Shown piece by piece: positions 16,846 to 24,870 of a DNA stretch of 50,448 bases. The position numbers were made by a program, and so were the translations under genes. The notes below the pieces were generated by a model that did no database searches, was not told the DNA's origin, and worked only from the letters and a program-made list of their open reading frames with translations. The stretch lies in contig JAAZFC010000019.1 of the NCBI GenBank assembly GCA_012511955.1, forward strand, positions 1 through 50,448, in the 5' to 3' direction. Every line of letters begins with the position of its first letter. Positions within the stretch are counted from its first letter, which is position 1. This DNA is from Fibrobacter sp. (GTDB taxonomy: Bacteria > Fibrobacterota > Fibrobacteria > Fibrobacterales > Fibrobacteraceae).

Positions 16846-18471
16846 ATGAAATTTAAAAGCGATAAAAATATTTGGCTCACAGGCTTTATGGCCACTGGGA
16901 AAAGCCGCGTGGGTGCTGAAATAGCTCAAAAACTTAAGCGCCCATTAATAGATACTGATAAGCTTATAGAACAAAGAGTTGGCATGTCTGTGGCTGACTT
17001 TTTTGATGCAAAAGGCGAAGTAGAATTCCGCAAAACTGAACTTGCTGTTATAAGAGAATTATGCCAAAACACCAACCAAGTGATTTCTTTAGGTGGCGGT
17101 TCTTTAACTATTCCCGGAGTAGCACAGCAAATCCACGCCAATGGTATTCTAGTGGCGCTTTACGCAACCCCCGAAACCCTTTCGGAGCGCATTGGTCGCA
17201 AAGACACCCGACCTTTAATGGCAAATTTAAGCCCAGAAGAACGCCTAAAAAAAATTGAAACTATGCTTTTAGAAAGAGCTCCCTACTATGCCGAAGCGGA
17301 TTTTCGCATGGAAAGTTCCGAAGATATCAAAGTGCATCGGGTGGCAGCTCATGTTTTAGCCACCCTTCAAGTATGGGCCCATAAAGCCATGGAAGTACGA
17401 ACCAGTTCTGGGGAACGCTACCCAATTTTTATAGGATACGATTGGCTAGATGATTTTGATATTCTTTTGCATTCTCTAGAATTAGCACAGACTCATAGCT
17501 TTTTGCTGGTTAGTGATAAAAATGTGGCAAATAAGCAAAAAAAGTTGCTTAAACATCTAAAAGCTCGCGCTAAACATTGTCCTGTTTTTACTTTTATACC
17601 TGGCGAAAATCAAAAAAACTTAAAATCTCTCAATAAGTTATACACTTATATGCTCAAGAGAGGGTTTACTCGCAAATCATGTTTATTACAATTTAGCGGT
17701 GGTGTGGTCGGTGATATGGCTGGTTTTGGCGCCGCTACCTATCAGCGTGGCATTCCTTTTATCCAAATCCCCACCACCTTGCTTTCCATGGTGGATAGCT
17801 CTGTGGGCGGCAAGATTGCAGTTAATCATCCCGCGGGCAAAAATATGATTGGGGCTTTTTACCAACCCAGAGCTGTGCTTATCGACCTAAAGGTTTTAGA
17901 GACCTTAGATGATGCCGAATACATTGCGGGTTTAGCTGAAATCGTTAAATATGGTATTATATATGATAAGGAGTTTTTTGACTATTTAGAAAGCCATGCC
18001 GAAGCCCTTATGCAACGCAGCACTGAGCATTTACAACATATTGTCAGACGCAGTTGTGAAATCAAAGCCGATGTGGTTAGTCAAGATGAAAAAGAGCAAG
18101 GATTGCGCGCAATTTTAAACTATGGTCACACTTTTGGACACGCCATTGAAAAAATGACTAATTACGAGAGGTTTAGCCATGGTATGGCGGTGGGAATTGG
18201 TATGCGTGTGGCAGGCAGAGTAGCTACTTTATTAGGAAAATGGAGTGCTGCTGAAGAAGAAAGGCAAAATGTATTATTAGATCGCTTTAGCATACCCCGT
18301 AGTTTTGTTGTGGATCCACAAGTGGCTTGGAATGCCATGGGAGTGGATAAAAAGAATGACTCAGAAAATAGAGTTTATATTTTACCTACATCCATTGGAA
18401 AAGTTGAAAAAGTATTAAATGTACCCCAAGACATAATAAATCAAGCTTGGGAAAGTATTAACGGAGAATAA
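16846..18471 (+). CDS. aroKB: Bifunctional shikimate kinase / 3-dehydroquinate synthase
   Basis: Two enzymes of the shikimate pathway are joined in 541 residues. Residues 1-175 form shikimate kinase, with the P-loop GFMATGKSRVG at 13-23, the substrate region DTDKLIEQRVGMSVADFF, SLGGGS and the lid GRKDTRPL. Residues from about 185 form 3-dehydroquinate synthase, with FSGGVVGDMAGFGAATYQRG, PTTLLSMVDSSVGGKIAVNH, KNMIGAFYQP and the zinc-ligand region LNYGHTFGHAIE. All catalytic motifs look intact, so both activities are likely. The gene follows aroE by 15 bp and precedes the epimerase gene by one base. Confidence 0.95.
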   Translation: MKFKSDKNIWLTGFMATGKSRVGAEIAQKLKRPLIDTDKLIEQRVGMSVADFFDAKGEVEFRKTELAVIRELCQNTNQVISLGGGSLTIPGVAQQIHANGILVALYATPETLSERIGRKDTRPLMANLSPEERLKKIETMLLERAPYYAEADFRMESSEDIKVHRVAAHVLATLQVWAHKAMEVRTSSGERYPIFIGYDWLDDFDILLHSLELAQTHSFLLVSDKNVANKQKKLLKHLKARAKHCPVFTFIPGENQKNLKSLNKLYTYMLKRGFTRKSCLLQFSGGVVGDMAGFGAATYQRGIPFIQIPTTLLSMVDSSVGGKIAVNHPAGKNMIGAFYQPRAVLIDLKVLETLDDAEYIAGLAEIVKYGIIYDKEFFDYLESHAEALMQRSTEHLQHIVRRSCEIKADVVSQDEKEQGLRAILNYGHTFGHAIEKMTNYERFSHGMAVGIGMRVAGRVATLLGKWSAAEEERQNVLLDRFSIPRSFVVDPQVAWNAMGVDKKNDSENRVYILPTSIGKVEKVLNVPQDIINQAWESINGE

Positions 18472-18472
18472 A

Positions 18473-19441
18473 ATGTCTGTACTAGTAACTGGTGGAACGG
18501 GAGCCTTGGGCTATCATTTGCTTTCTATGCTTACCAAAACCAAAGGTAAATTACACTCTTTTAGCGATGAACCCCCCTTTCCATGGCAGGTGTGGAAACA
18601 TGTGGAGTATTATTCTGGGAACTTATTAAACTACAAAGAAATATTAGAAGTTTTGCAAAAAACCAAACCCAAAGAAGTCTATCATTTAGCTTCACAATCT
18701 AGTGTGGGATTATCTTATACTCGCCCTTATGAAACACTATCTACCAATATTTTGGGAACCCAAAACTTATTAGAAGCTATTAGGCAAACCGTACCTAAAA
18801 CCAAGGTGTTATTAGTGAGTTCTGCTGAGGTTTATGGACGGGGGACTTTGGGCTATTTAGGTGATAAATTCACTGAAGATACTCCCCCCAACCCTATCAC
18901 TCCTTATGCAACATCTAAAGCCAGCATGGAGCTTTTAGGAAACCAGTATGCCCATGCTTATGATATGCACATAGTTACCGTGCGTCCTTTTCATTTTACC
19001 GGCCCAAACCATTCCCGCCGTTTTGCATTGGCCTCCATGGCCTATCAGTTAATACAAATCAAACAAAATCGCGGTGAACCTGTGCTTTTTACAGGCAATT
19101 TAGATATCACCAGAGATGTTGTAGATGTTCGGGATTTAGCCCGCGCCATGGTTATGGTTATGAATTCTTCTGAACCCACTGAAACCTATAATGTTTGTGG
19201 CGGTAATTCCTATACCTTGCGAGGAATGTTAGAGCTACTGTTTCAATTTTCTGGGATTTATGCGGAAACTCGCGTGGATCCTAACCTAGAACGCAGCAAT
19301 GATATTCCTATTCTCATAGGTTCTCCACAAAAAATCATGGATGCTTTTAGCTGGAAACCCATGATTGGTGTAGAGGATAGCCTAGAAGATTTGTACAACG
19401 AAATGCAGCAAAGGATTCGCCAAGAAACTAAAAAGCGGTAA
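18473..19441 (+). CDS. NAD-dependent epimerase/dehydratase, GDP-mannose dehydratase-like
   Basis: This is an extended short-chain dehydrogenase of 322 residues. The Rossmann loop VTGGTGALGYHLL is at the N-terminus, YHLASQSSVGLSYTRP near residue 68, and the catalytic triad in SSAEVYG (Ser) and PYATSKASME (Tyr, Lys). VRPFHFTGPNH and RDVVDVRDLARA follow. The order fits GDP-mannose 4,6-dehydratase or GDP-4-keto-6-deoxymannose reductase, enzymes of deoxy-sugar precursor synthesis for surface polysaccharides. The exact substrate cannot be told from sequence. It closes the operon and is followed by a terminator. Confidence 0.85.
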   Translation: MSVLVTGGTGALGYHLLSMLTKTKGKLHSFSDEPPFPWQVWKHVEYYSGNLLNYKEILEVLQKTKPKEVYHLASQSSVGLSYTRPYETLSTNILGTQNLLEAIRQTVPKTKVLLVSSAEVYGRGTLGYLGDKFTEDTPPNPITPYATSKASMELLGNQYAHAYDMHIVTVRPFHFTGPNHSRRFALASMAYQLIQIKQNRGEPVLFTGNLDITRDVVDVRDLARAMVMVMNSSEPTETYNVCGGNSYTLRGMLELLFQFSGIYAETRVDPNLERSNDIPILIGSPQKIMDAFSWKPMIGVEDSLEDLYNEMQQRIRQETKKR

Positions 19442-19465
19442 TCCATCGGTAAAGTTTTGACTTTT

Positions 19466-19497
19466 ATCACAAATCAGGGTCTTTTTGTGATTTTTTT
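19466..19497 (+). terminator. Terminator after the aro/epimerase operon
   Basis: ATCACAAA pairs with TTTGTGAT and is followed by seven T residues. It separates the aromatic operon from the suf operon, whose promoter must lie within the last 25 or so bases before 19522 or overlap this hairpin. Confidence 0.75.
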
Positions 19498-19521
19498 AGT
19501 GTCAATAGCTAATTTTGTCCC

Positions 19522-20286
19522 ATGGAAACAAAAACCCAAGCAGTTTACTCTGAAAAGCTGTTAACAATAGCTAAAGCTCCTTCCCATCGCGGGGCTATTT
19601 TTCAGATGGAAGCCGATGATAAAGGCTTAGTTTTAATAGAGTCTAAAGTACAAAGTCTTAAGATTTACATTTTGGTAGATCCCGATCAAGATTTTACCTT
19701 AGAGTGTCGTTTTTTCACTTATGGTGGTCCTGTTTTTACCGCTTTAGCTGAAGAATTTTGTAATAACAGTCAAGGAAAAATCGTTGAAGATTTGCTTAAA
19801 ATTACGCCAGAAATTATCGAGCAAAACTTACGAGATAGCCCTGACATTCCCGCACTACCCTTAAATAGCCCTGAGCTTAAAGCATTGGGCCAGATAATAC
19901 AAAACCTTGTGGATAGTTATCCCGATAAAAAGCAAGCTGCTTTGGCCACCAAAGCTATTCGCGCCAATGCTAATTTTAGAATGCATACCGCCGAAGGCCG
20001 TGAACAGTCAGACAAAGAATGGTTTAATTTAAGTGAAGTAGAAAAGCTACGCGCCATAGAAACTACCCTGGACGAAAGAGTGCGACAAGCTCTGCAAATG
20101 GACGGTGGTGATTTAGAAGTTTTAGACTTAGTAAACGACACCAAAGTAATAATACGCTATCATGGGAATTGTTCTTCTTGTAGTGCTGCCATTGGCGGCA
20201 CATTGATTTTCATAGAAAATCAGCTGCGAGAAAATGTTTATTATAATCTCACTGTAGAGCCCGAACCCATGGACTGGATGATGTAA
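19522..20286 (+). CDS. NifU-like protein with degenerate IscU-type domain
   Basis: This 254-residue two-domain protein opens the suf operon. The N-terminal 125 residues align by eye with the IscU scaffold (YSEKLL, LKIYILVD, CRFFTYGG). However, the three cluster cysteines of IscU are absent at their places: PACGD is replaced by IESKVQS, YGCGS by YGGPV, and the third is lost. The C-terminal domain (residues 175-254) is a NifU/NfuA domain with GGDLEVLDL and the CxxC pair GNCSSCSAAIGG, which can carry a [4Fe-4S] cluster. It may act as a cluster carrier or SufBCD partner rather than a scaffold. SufB starts directly at the next base after its stop. Confidence 0.85.
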   Translation: METKTQAVYSEKLLTIAKAPSHRGAIFQMEADDKGLVLIESKVQSLKIYILVDPDQDFTLECRFFTYGGPVFTALAEEFCNNSQGKIVEDLLKITPEIIEQNLRDSPDIPALPLNSPELKALGQIIQNLVDSYPDKKQAALATKAIRANANFRMHTAEGREQSDKEWFNLSEVEKLRAIETTLDERVRQALQMDGGDLEVLDLVNDTKVIIRYHGNCSSCSAAIGGTLIFIENQLRENVYYNLTVEPEPMDWMM

Positions 20287-21717
20287 ATGAGTGATATAGA
20301 TTTTAATAGTCCCTATAAATATGGTTTCACTACAAATATTGAAAATGAATCCTTTGAAAAAGGCTTAAATGAAGATGTTATACGCAGAGCTTCTGCTATT
20401 CGCAAAGAACCGCAGTTTATACTTGATTTTAGATTAAAATCTTACGAAAAGCTTTTGTCCATGGAGCAACCTCGTTGGGCACATTTAGATTTTGATCCTG
20501 TGGATTTACAAGATATTGTTTATTATTCCGCTCCTAAAATGAAAAAACAATACGATTCCATCGAAGATGTGGATCCTGAACTACTCGATACCTTTGAAAA
20601 GCTCGGTATTCCCCTAGACGAACAAAAACGCTTGGCCAATGTAGCGGTAGATGCGGTTTTTGATAGCGTTTCCATTTTTACCACCCATAAAAAGAAGTTA
20701 ATGGAGCATGGGATTATTTTTTGTTCTATCAGCGAGGCCATACAAGAATATCCAGAACTTATAGAACAATATATGGGCAGCGTGGTCCCCCCTGGAGATA
20801 ACTATTTTGCCGCATTAAACAGTGCGGTTTTTTCGGACGGAAGTTTTGTTTATTTGCCCCCAGGGGTTAAAAGCCCCATGGAATTATCCACTTATTTCCG
20901 CATAAACAACGAAGAAGCAGGACAATTTGAACGCACTTTGATTGTGGCCGCCGAAGGAGCCGAAGTTAGCTACTTAGAAGGTTGCACCGCTCCTGAATTC
21001 TCTTCAAATCAACTGCATTCCGCCGTGGTAGAATTGGTGGCTTTGGACGATGCTTCCATAAAATACAGTACGGTGCAAAACTGGTACGCAGGGGATAGAG
21101 AAACTGGTCAAGGAGGAGTATATAACTTCGTGACAAAACGAGGCTTATGCGAAGGCAAAAACTCCCATATTAGCTGGACCCAAGTGGAAAGCGGATCGGC
21201 TATTACCTGGAAATACCCCTCTTGCATTCTCAAAGGCGACCATAGCCGCGGTGAATTTTATTCAGTGGCTGTTACCAACGGCAAAATGCAAGCAGACACT
21301 GGCTCCAAGATGATTCATATTGGCAAAAACACTAAATCCACCATTATTTCTAAGGGAATAAGCACCAATCAAAGCACAAATGTATATAGAGGCTTGGTGG
21401 ATGTGCGGGCCAATGCCGAAAATGCGCGCAATTTTACCGAATGTGATTCTATGCTTATAGGTTCTGAAGCCAGCGCGCATACTTATCCCTATATTAATGT
21501 GGCCAATTCTACTTCTATGGTGGAACACGAGGCCACCACTAGTAACATTAGCGCCGATCAGCTTTTTTACTTACAAAGCCGGGGAATCGACGAAGAAGAT
21601 GCCATTTCTACGGTGGTAAACGGCTTTTGCAACGATGTGTTTCTCGAGCTGCCAGGGGAATTTGCGGCGGAAGCAGGACAACTTTTGGCAATTAAATTAG
21701 AAAACAGCGTAGGTTAA
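20287..21717 (+). CDS. sufB: Fe-S cluster assembly protein SufB
   Basis: SufB is the main scaffold subunit of the SufBCD complex that builds iron-sulfur clusters. The 476-residue length is standard. Family landmarks include [26 protein letters not shown], the region EGCTAPEF with its cysteine near residue 237, and the C-terminal AEVSYLEG and [18 protein letters not shown] stretches with [13 protein letters not shown]. It lies immediately after the NifU-like gene and 9 bp before sufC. Confidence 0.97.
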   Translation: MSDIDFNSPYKYGFTTNIENESFEKGLNEDVIRRASAIRKEPQFILDFRLKSYEKLLSMEQPRWAHLDFDPVDLQDIVYYSAPKMKKQYDSIEDVDPELLDTFEKLGIPLDEQKRLANVAVDAVFDSVSIFTTHKKKLMEHGIIFCSISEAIQEYPELIEQYMGSVVPPGDNYFAALNSAVFSDGSFVYLPPGVKSPMELSTYFRINNEEAGQFERTLIVAAEGAEVSYLEGCTAPEFSSNQLHSAVVELVALDDASIKYSTVQNWYAGDRETGQGGVYNFVTKRGLCEGKNSHISWTQVESGSAITWKYPSCILKGDHSRGEFYSVAVTNGKMQADTGSKMIHIGKNTKSTIISKGISTNQSTNVYRGLVDVRANAENARNFTECDSMLIGSEASAHTYPYINVANSTSMVEHEATTSNISADQLFYLQSRGIDEEDAISTVVNGFCNDVFLELPGEFAAEAGQLLAIKLENSVG

Positions 21718-21726
21718 AGGAATTTT

Positions 21727-22470
21727 ATGCTTAATATCGAAGATTTACAATGCAGCTTAGAAGATGGCACCCAAATATTAAAAGGCTTATCTTTACAGGT
21801 AAAACCTGGTGAAACTCATGCAATTATGGGCCCTAACGGATCTGGAAAAAGCACTTTGGCCCGAGTTTTGGCTGGACACCCCGCTTTCACTGTAACTGGT
21901 GGTAAAGCTGAGCTTGCTGGGGAAAACCTTTTTGATTTTGAGACATCTGAAAGAGCTAATAAAGGTTTATTTGTGGGTTTTCAACACCCCATTGAGATTC
22001 CCGGAGTAAAAAACGCCGACTTTATACGCTTAGCTGTGGATTCTAAACGAGCTTTTTTAGGTCAAGAAAAAATCGAAGATGAGGAATTTCAAGAGCTTTT
22101 AGACAAAAACCTCAATATGCTGCAAATGGGAAAAAGCTATGTGGAACGAGGTCTCAACGAAGGTTTTTCGGGGGGCGAAAAGAAGCGCAACGAAATTTTA
22201 CAAATGGCCATGCTAGACCCCAAAGTAGCTATACTAGATGAAACCGATTCAGGGGTAGATATAGATGCTCTACGCATTATTTCTGAAGGCATAAATACCC
22301 TGATGACCCCGCATAAGTCCATTATTTTAATCACTCATTATCAAAGATTATTAGACTTGGTAAAACCAGACTTTGTGCATGTGCTAAGCCAAGGAAAAAT
22401 CGTCAAAAGCGGTGGCTCGGAATTAGCTTTAGAGTTAGAAACCAAGGGCTATGATTGGTTAGTGAAATGA
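21727..22470 (+). CDS. sufC: Fe-S cluster assembly ATPase SufC
   Basis: SufC is the ABC-type ATPase that drives conformational change of SufB and SufD. In 247 residues it has Walker A GPNGSGKST near residue 36, the Q-loop FVGFQHPIEIPGV, the signature FSGGEKKRNEILQMA, and Walker B VAILDETDSGVD. The Suf-specific signature with extra lysines and Asn-Glu is intact. It has a ribosome binding site (AAAGGAATTTT) and overlaps sufD by ATGA. Confidence 0.97.
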   Translation: MLNIEDLQCSLEDGTQILKGLSLQVKPGETHAIMGPNGSGKSTLARVLAGHPAFTVTGGKAELAGENLFDFETSERANKGLFVGFQHPIEIPGVKNADFIRLAVDSKRAFLGQEKIEDEEFQELLDKNLNMLQMGKSYVERGLNEGFSGGEKKRNEILQMAMLDPKVAILDETDSGVDIDALRIISEGINTLMTPHKSIILITHYQRLLDLVKPDFVHVLSQGKIVKSGGSELALELETKGYDWLVK

Positions 22471-23432
22471 GATTAAAAGATTTAACAAAAATTGAGTCTT
22501 GGAACTATGTCCCTTTGACCATAAAAAAAACGGTTCAAGCGGAACTTTCATTAAAAGAGGACATTTCTTGTCCACTAATCCCCCACTGGGACGAATATTG
22601 GGAAAGTGAAAAGGACTTTAGCGCTTTGGCTGCGGTAAATAACTCTAGCCCTTTAATGAATATTAACGACGAACTTGTGGTGGATTTTAGCCACAAAACT
22701 CATCAAGTGATAATTGCTCCAGCTAATAAAAAATCCACTTTAATAATTCCCAGCCAAGATGCCAAAAATTTCGGCAATAAGCGCTTAGATATTTTAGTAG
22801 AAGAAAACAGCGAACTTTTGGTAATACACCCAAGTATTTTAGAATTTGAACTTCCCCAACTTATGCACTTGCATTTTTATGTGCAAAAACAAGCCCAAGT
22901 GGAGTATGTTGGCGTAAACATGGGAGGCGTGCAACGTTTGAATTTGCGTGCTTATATGCAAGGCGAAAACAGTAATTTCAACTTGCGCCACCTGGGTGTG
23001 AATAGAAAAACTGAACAAAACCACTTGTTTGTCGCCATGGAACACGAAAGTCCACGAAGTACAAGCAATCAGTTGATTCGCACTTTACAAGAAAATAAAA
23101 GCTTGTTTAGTTGCGACAACATTGTGCATATTCCCAAAAACATCACTGACTGCGAAGCTCATCAAACCATCAACTCTCTTTTGCTTAGTGGTTCGCCCAA
23201 ATCCATGACTAAGCCCACTATGCTTATATACAATGAACAGGTGCAAGCTAGCCACGGCAATACCATTGGTAGCCTAGATCCTGAAATGCTTTTTTACTTG
23301 CTCAGCCGGGGAATGGATTTAGATTCTGCCCGTAAAACTTTGATGCGTGCTTTTGCCCACGAAGTTTTTATGAATTTACCCTATCATAAAGTGTTAAAAA
23401 GCTTAGAAACCCAAGTTTTGGAGCGTTTGTAA
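22467..23432 (+). CDS. sufD: Fe-S cluster assembly protein SufD
   Basis: SufD is the SufB paralogue that completes the SufBC2D complex. I place the start at the ATG at 22467, which overlaps the sufC stop as ATGA, giving 321 residues; an in-frame ATG at 22455 lies inside sufC. The beta-helix core and C-terminal landmarks are visible: TDCEAHQTINSLLLSG, YNEQVQASHGNTIGSLD and LFYLLSRGMDLDSARKTLM. The N-terminus is shorter than in E. coli SufD, as in many non-proteobacterial versions. sufS follows with a one-base overlap. Confidence 0.94.
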   Translation: MRLKDLTKIESWNYVPLTIKKTVQAELSLKEDISCPLIPHWDEYWESEKDFSALAAVNNSSPLMNINDELVVDFSHKTHQVIIAPANKKSTLIIPSQDAKNFGNKRLDILVEENSELLVIHPSILEFELPQLMHLHFYVQKQAQVEYVGVNMGGVQRLNLRAYMQGENSNFNLRHLGVNRKTEQNHLFVAMEHESPRSTSNQLIRTLQENKSLFSCDNIVHIPKNITDCEAHQTINSLLLSGSPKSMTKPTMLIYNEQVQASHGNTIGSLDPEMLFYLLSRGMDLDSARKTLMRAFAHEVFMNLPYHKVLKSLETQVLERL

Positions 23433-24637
23433 TGACTTTACGAGCCCAGTTCCCCATGCTTAAAGCTCAAGGGGAAAAACCTTTGGCTTTTTTGGATAGC
23501 GCTGCCACCACTCATAAGCCCAAAGCAGTTATAGATGCTCTTAATTCCTTTTATAGTGAACATTATAGCTCCGTAAAAAGAGGAAATTACCAACTTTCTG
23601 CCCAAACTACTCAACAATACGAAAATGCGCGTCAAACTGTGGCTGATTTTTTCCAAGCACAGTACCTAGAAGAAATTATTTTCACCCGTGGCACCACAGA
23701 AAGCATAAATTTAGTGGCATGGTCATGGGGGTTGGAAAACCTTGAAAAGGGAGATGAAATTATCATTTCAGCCCTGGAGCATCACGCCAATATTGTCCCT
23801 TGGCAGCTAGTGGCCCGACAAAAAGGTGCCAAGATCAAGGTTTTACCCTGCGATGATTCTGCCAATTTGCAAATTGAAATATTACCAAAATTATTAAATG
23901 CCAAAACTAAAATGGTGGCGGTGAATCACATTGCTAACAGCACTGGAACCATCAATCCCCTTACAGAAATCATCGCTTTAGTGCGCAAACACAGCTCAGC
24001 ATTAGTTTTAGTAGATGGCGCACAGAGTGCCCCGCATATCCCCGTGAACTTAACCGCCTTGGATGTGGATTTCTTCGCTTGTTCGGGACATAAAATATAC
24101 GGTCCCACTGGCATAGGTATGCTTTACGGCAAAAAGCATTTATTAACAGCAATGCCCCCTTGGCAAGGCGGCGGTGAAATGATAGAAAGCGTTAACTTTG
24201 ACCACACTAGCTTTGCAGAAGTTCCTGATCGTTTTGAAGCGGGAACTCCCAATATAGCTGGGGTGCTTGGTTTCAAAGCCGCCCTTGAATGGGTTAAATC
24301 TGTTGGCATTGAACGAATTGCAAGCATTGAGAAGCATTTATTAGATGAAACTTTAAGCAAATTGCAAAGATTAGATGGTTTTAAACTACTTGCCCACCCC
24401 AAAAATCTTTCTTCGCTCTTAAGTTTTAACATAGAAGGCATAAATGCCCACGATGTGGCTATGATTTTAGATGAGGAAAATGTCGCCGTACGGGCTGGAC
24501 ATCATTGCGCCCAACCTGTGATGGATAGATTTAAACAAAGCGCCACTTTAAGGGTAAGTTTTGGTGCTTACAATGAAAGCTGGGAAATAGACAGATTAAT
24601 ATCTGCTTTGCAACGCAGCATAAATCTTTTTAAATAA
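23432..24637 (+). CDS. sufS: Cysteine desulfurase SufS
   Basis: SufS removes sulfur from cysteine with pyridoxal phosphate and supplies it to cluster assembly. Its 401 residues show FTRGTTESINLVAWSW, EHHANIVPWQ, LVDGAQSAPHIPVNL, and the PLP lysine in ACSGHKIYGPTGIGMLYG near residue 222. The active-site cysteine is in VRAGHHCAQPVM near residue 357. No separate sufE or sufU was seen in the window; the NifU-like protein at the start of the operon lacks their reactive cysteine. The TAATG junction shows tight coupling to sufD. Confidence 0.97.
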   Translation: MTLRAQFPMLKAQGEKPLAFLDSAATTHKPKAVIDALNSFYSEHYSSVKRGNYQLSAQTTQQYENARQTVADFFQAQYLEEIIFTRGTTESINLVAWSWGLENLEKGDEIIISALEHHANIVPWQLVARQKGAKIKVLPCDDSANLQIEILPKLLNAKTKMVAVNHIANSTGTINPLTEIIALVRKHSSALVLVDGAQSAPHIPVNLTALDVDFFACSGHKIYGPTGIGMLYGKKHLLTAMPPWQGGGEMIESVNFDHTSFAEVPDRFEAGTPNIAGVLGFKAALEWVKSVGIERIASIEKHLLDETLSKLQRLDGFKLLAHPKNLSSLLSFNIEGINAHDVAMILDEENVAVRAGHHCAQPVMDRFKQSATLRVSFGAYNESWEIDRLISALQRSINLFK

Positions 24638-24661
24638 TTTTAAAATAATCGCTTTTTACCC

Positions 24662-24690
24662 TTGCCATAATAAAATAAGCTTTCTATAAT
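24662..24690 (+). promoter_or_regulatory. Sigma70-type promoter of tRNA-Gly
   Basis: TTGCCA at 24662-24667 and TATAAT at 24685-24690 are separated by exactly 17 bases. The expected start site, about 24697, is a few bases before the mature tRNA 5' end. Confidence 0.85.
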
Positions 24691-24702
24691 TGAAGTCACT
24701 TC

Positions 24703-24775
24703 GCGGGAATAGCTCAGCTGGTAGAGCATAACCTTGCCAAGGTTAGGGTCGGGAGTTCGAATCTCCTTTCCCGCT
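24703..24775 (+). tRNA. tRNA-Gly(GCC)
   Basis: The cloverleaf is complete. The acceptor is GCGGGAA/TTCCCGC, the D stem GCTC/GAGC, the anticodon stem TAACC/GGTTA around TTGCCAA (anticodon GCC), and the T arm GGGAG-TTCGAAT-CTCCT. The discriminator base is U. CCA is not encoded. No duplication of either end was found, unlike tmRNA and tRNA-Pro. Confidence 0.97.
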
Positions 24776-24809
24776 TAAAAAGACTCGTCAAAAACGAGTC
24801 TTTTTTTTT
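24776..24809 (+). terminator. Terminator after tRNA-Gly
   Basis: AAAAAGACTCG pairs with CGAGTC followed by a run of nine T residues, beginning directly after the tRNA. Confidence 0.92.
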
Positions 24810-24870
24810 ATCTCGTTTTTATTAATACAAATCATTTGCATTTATTTCTTCTAAGATGTAAATTGCAAAA

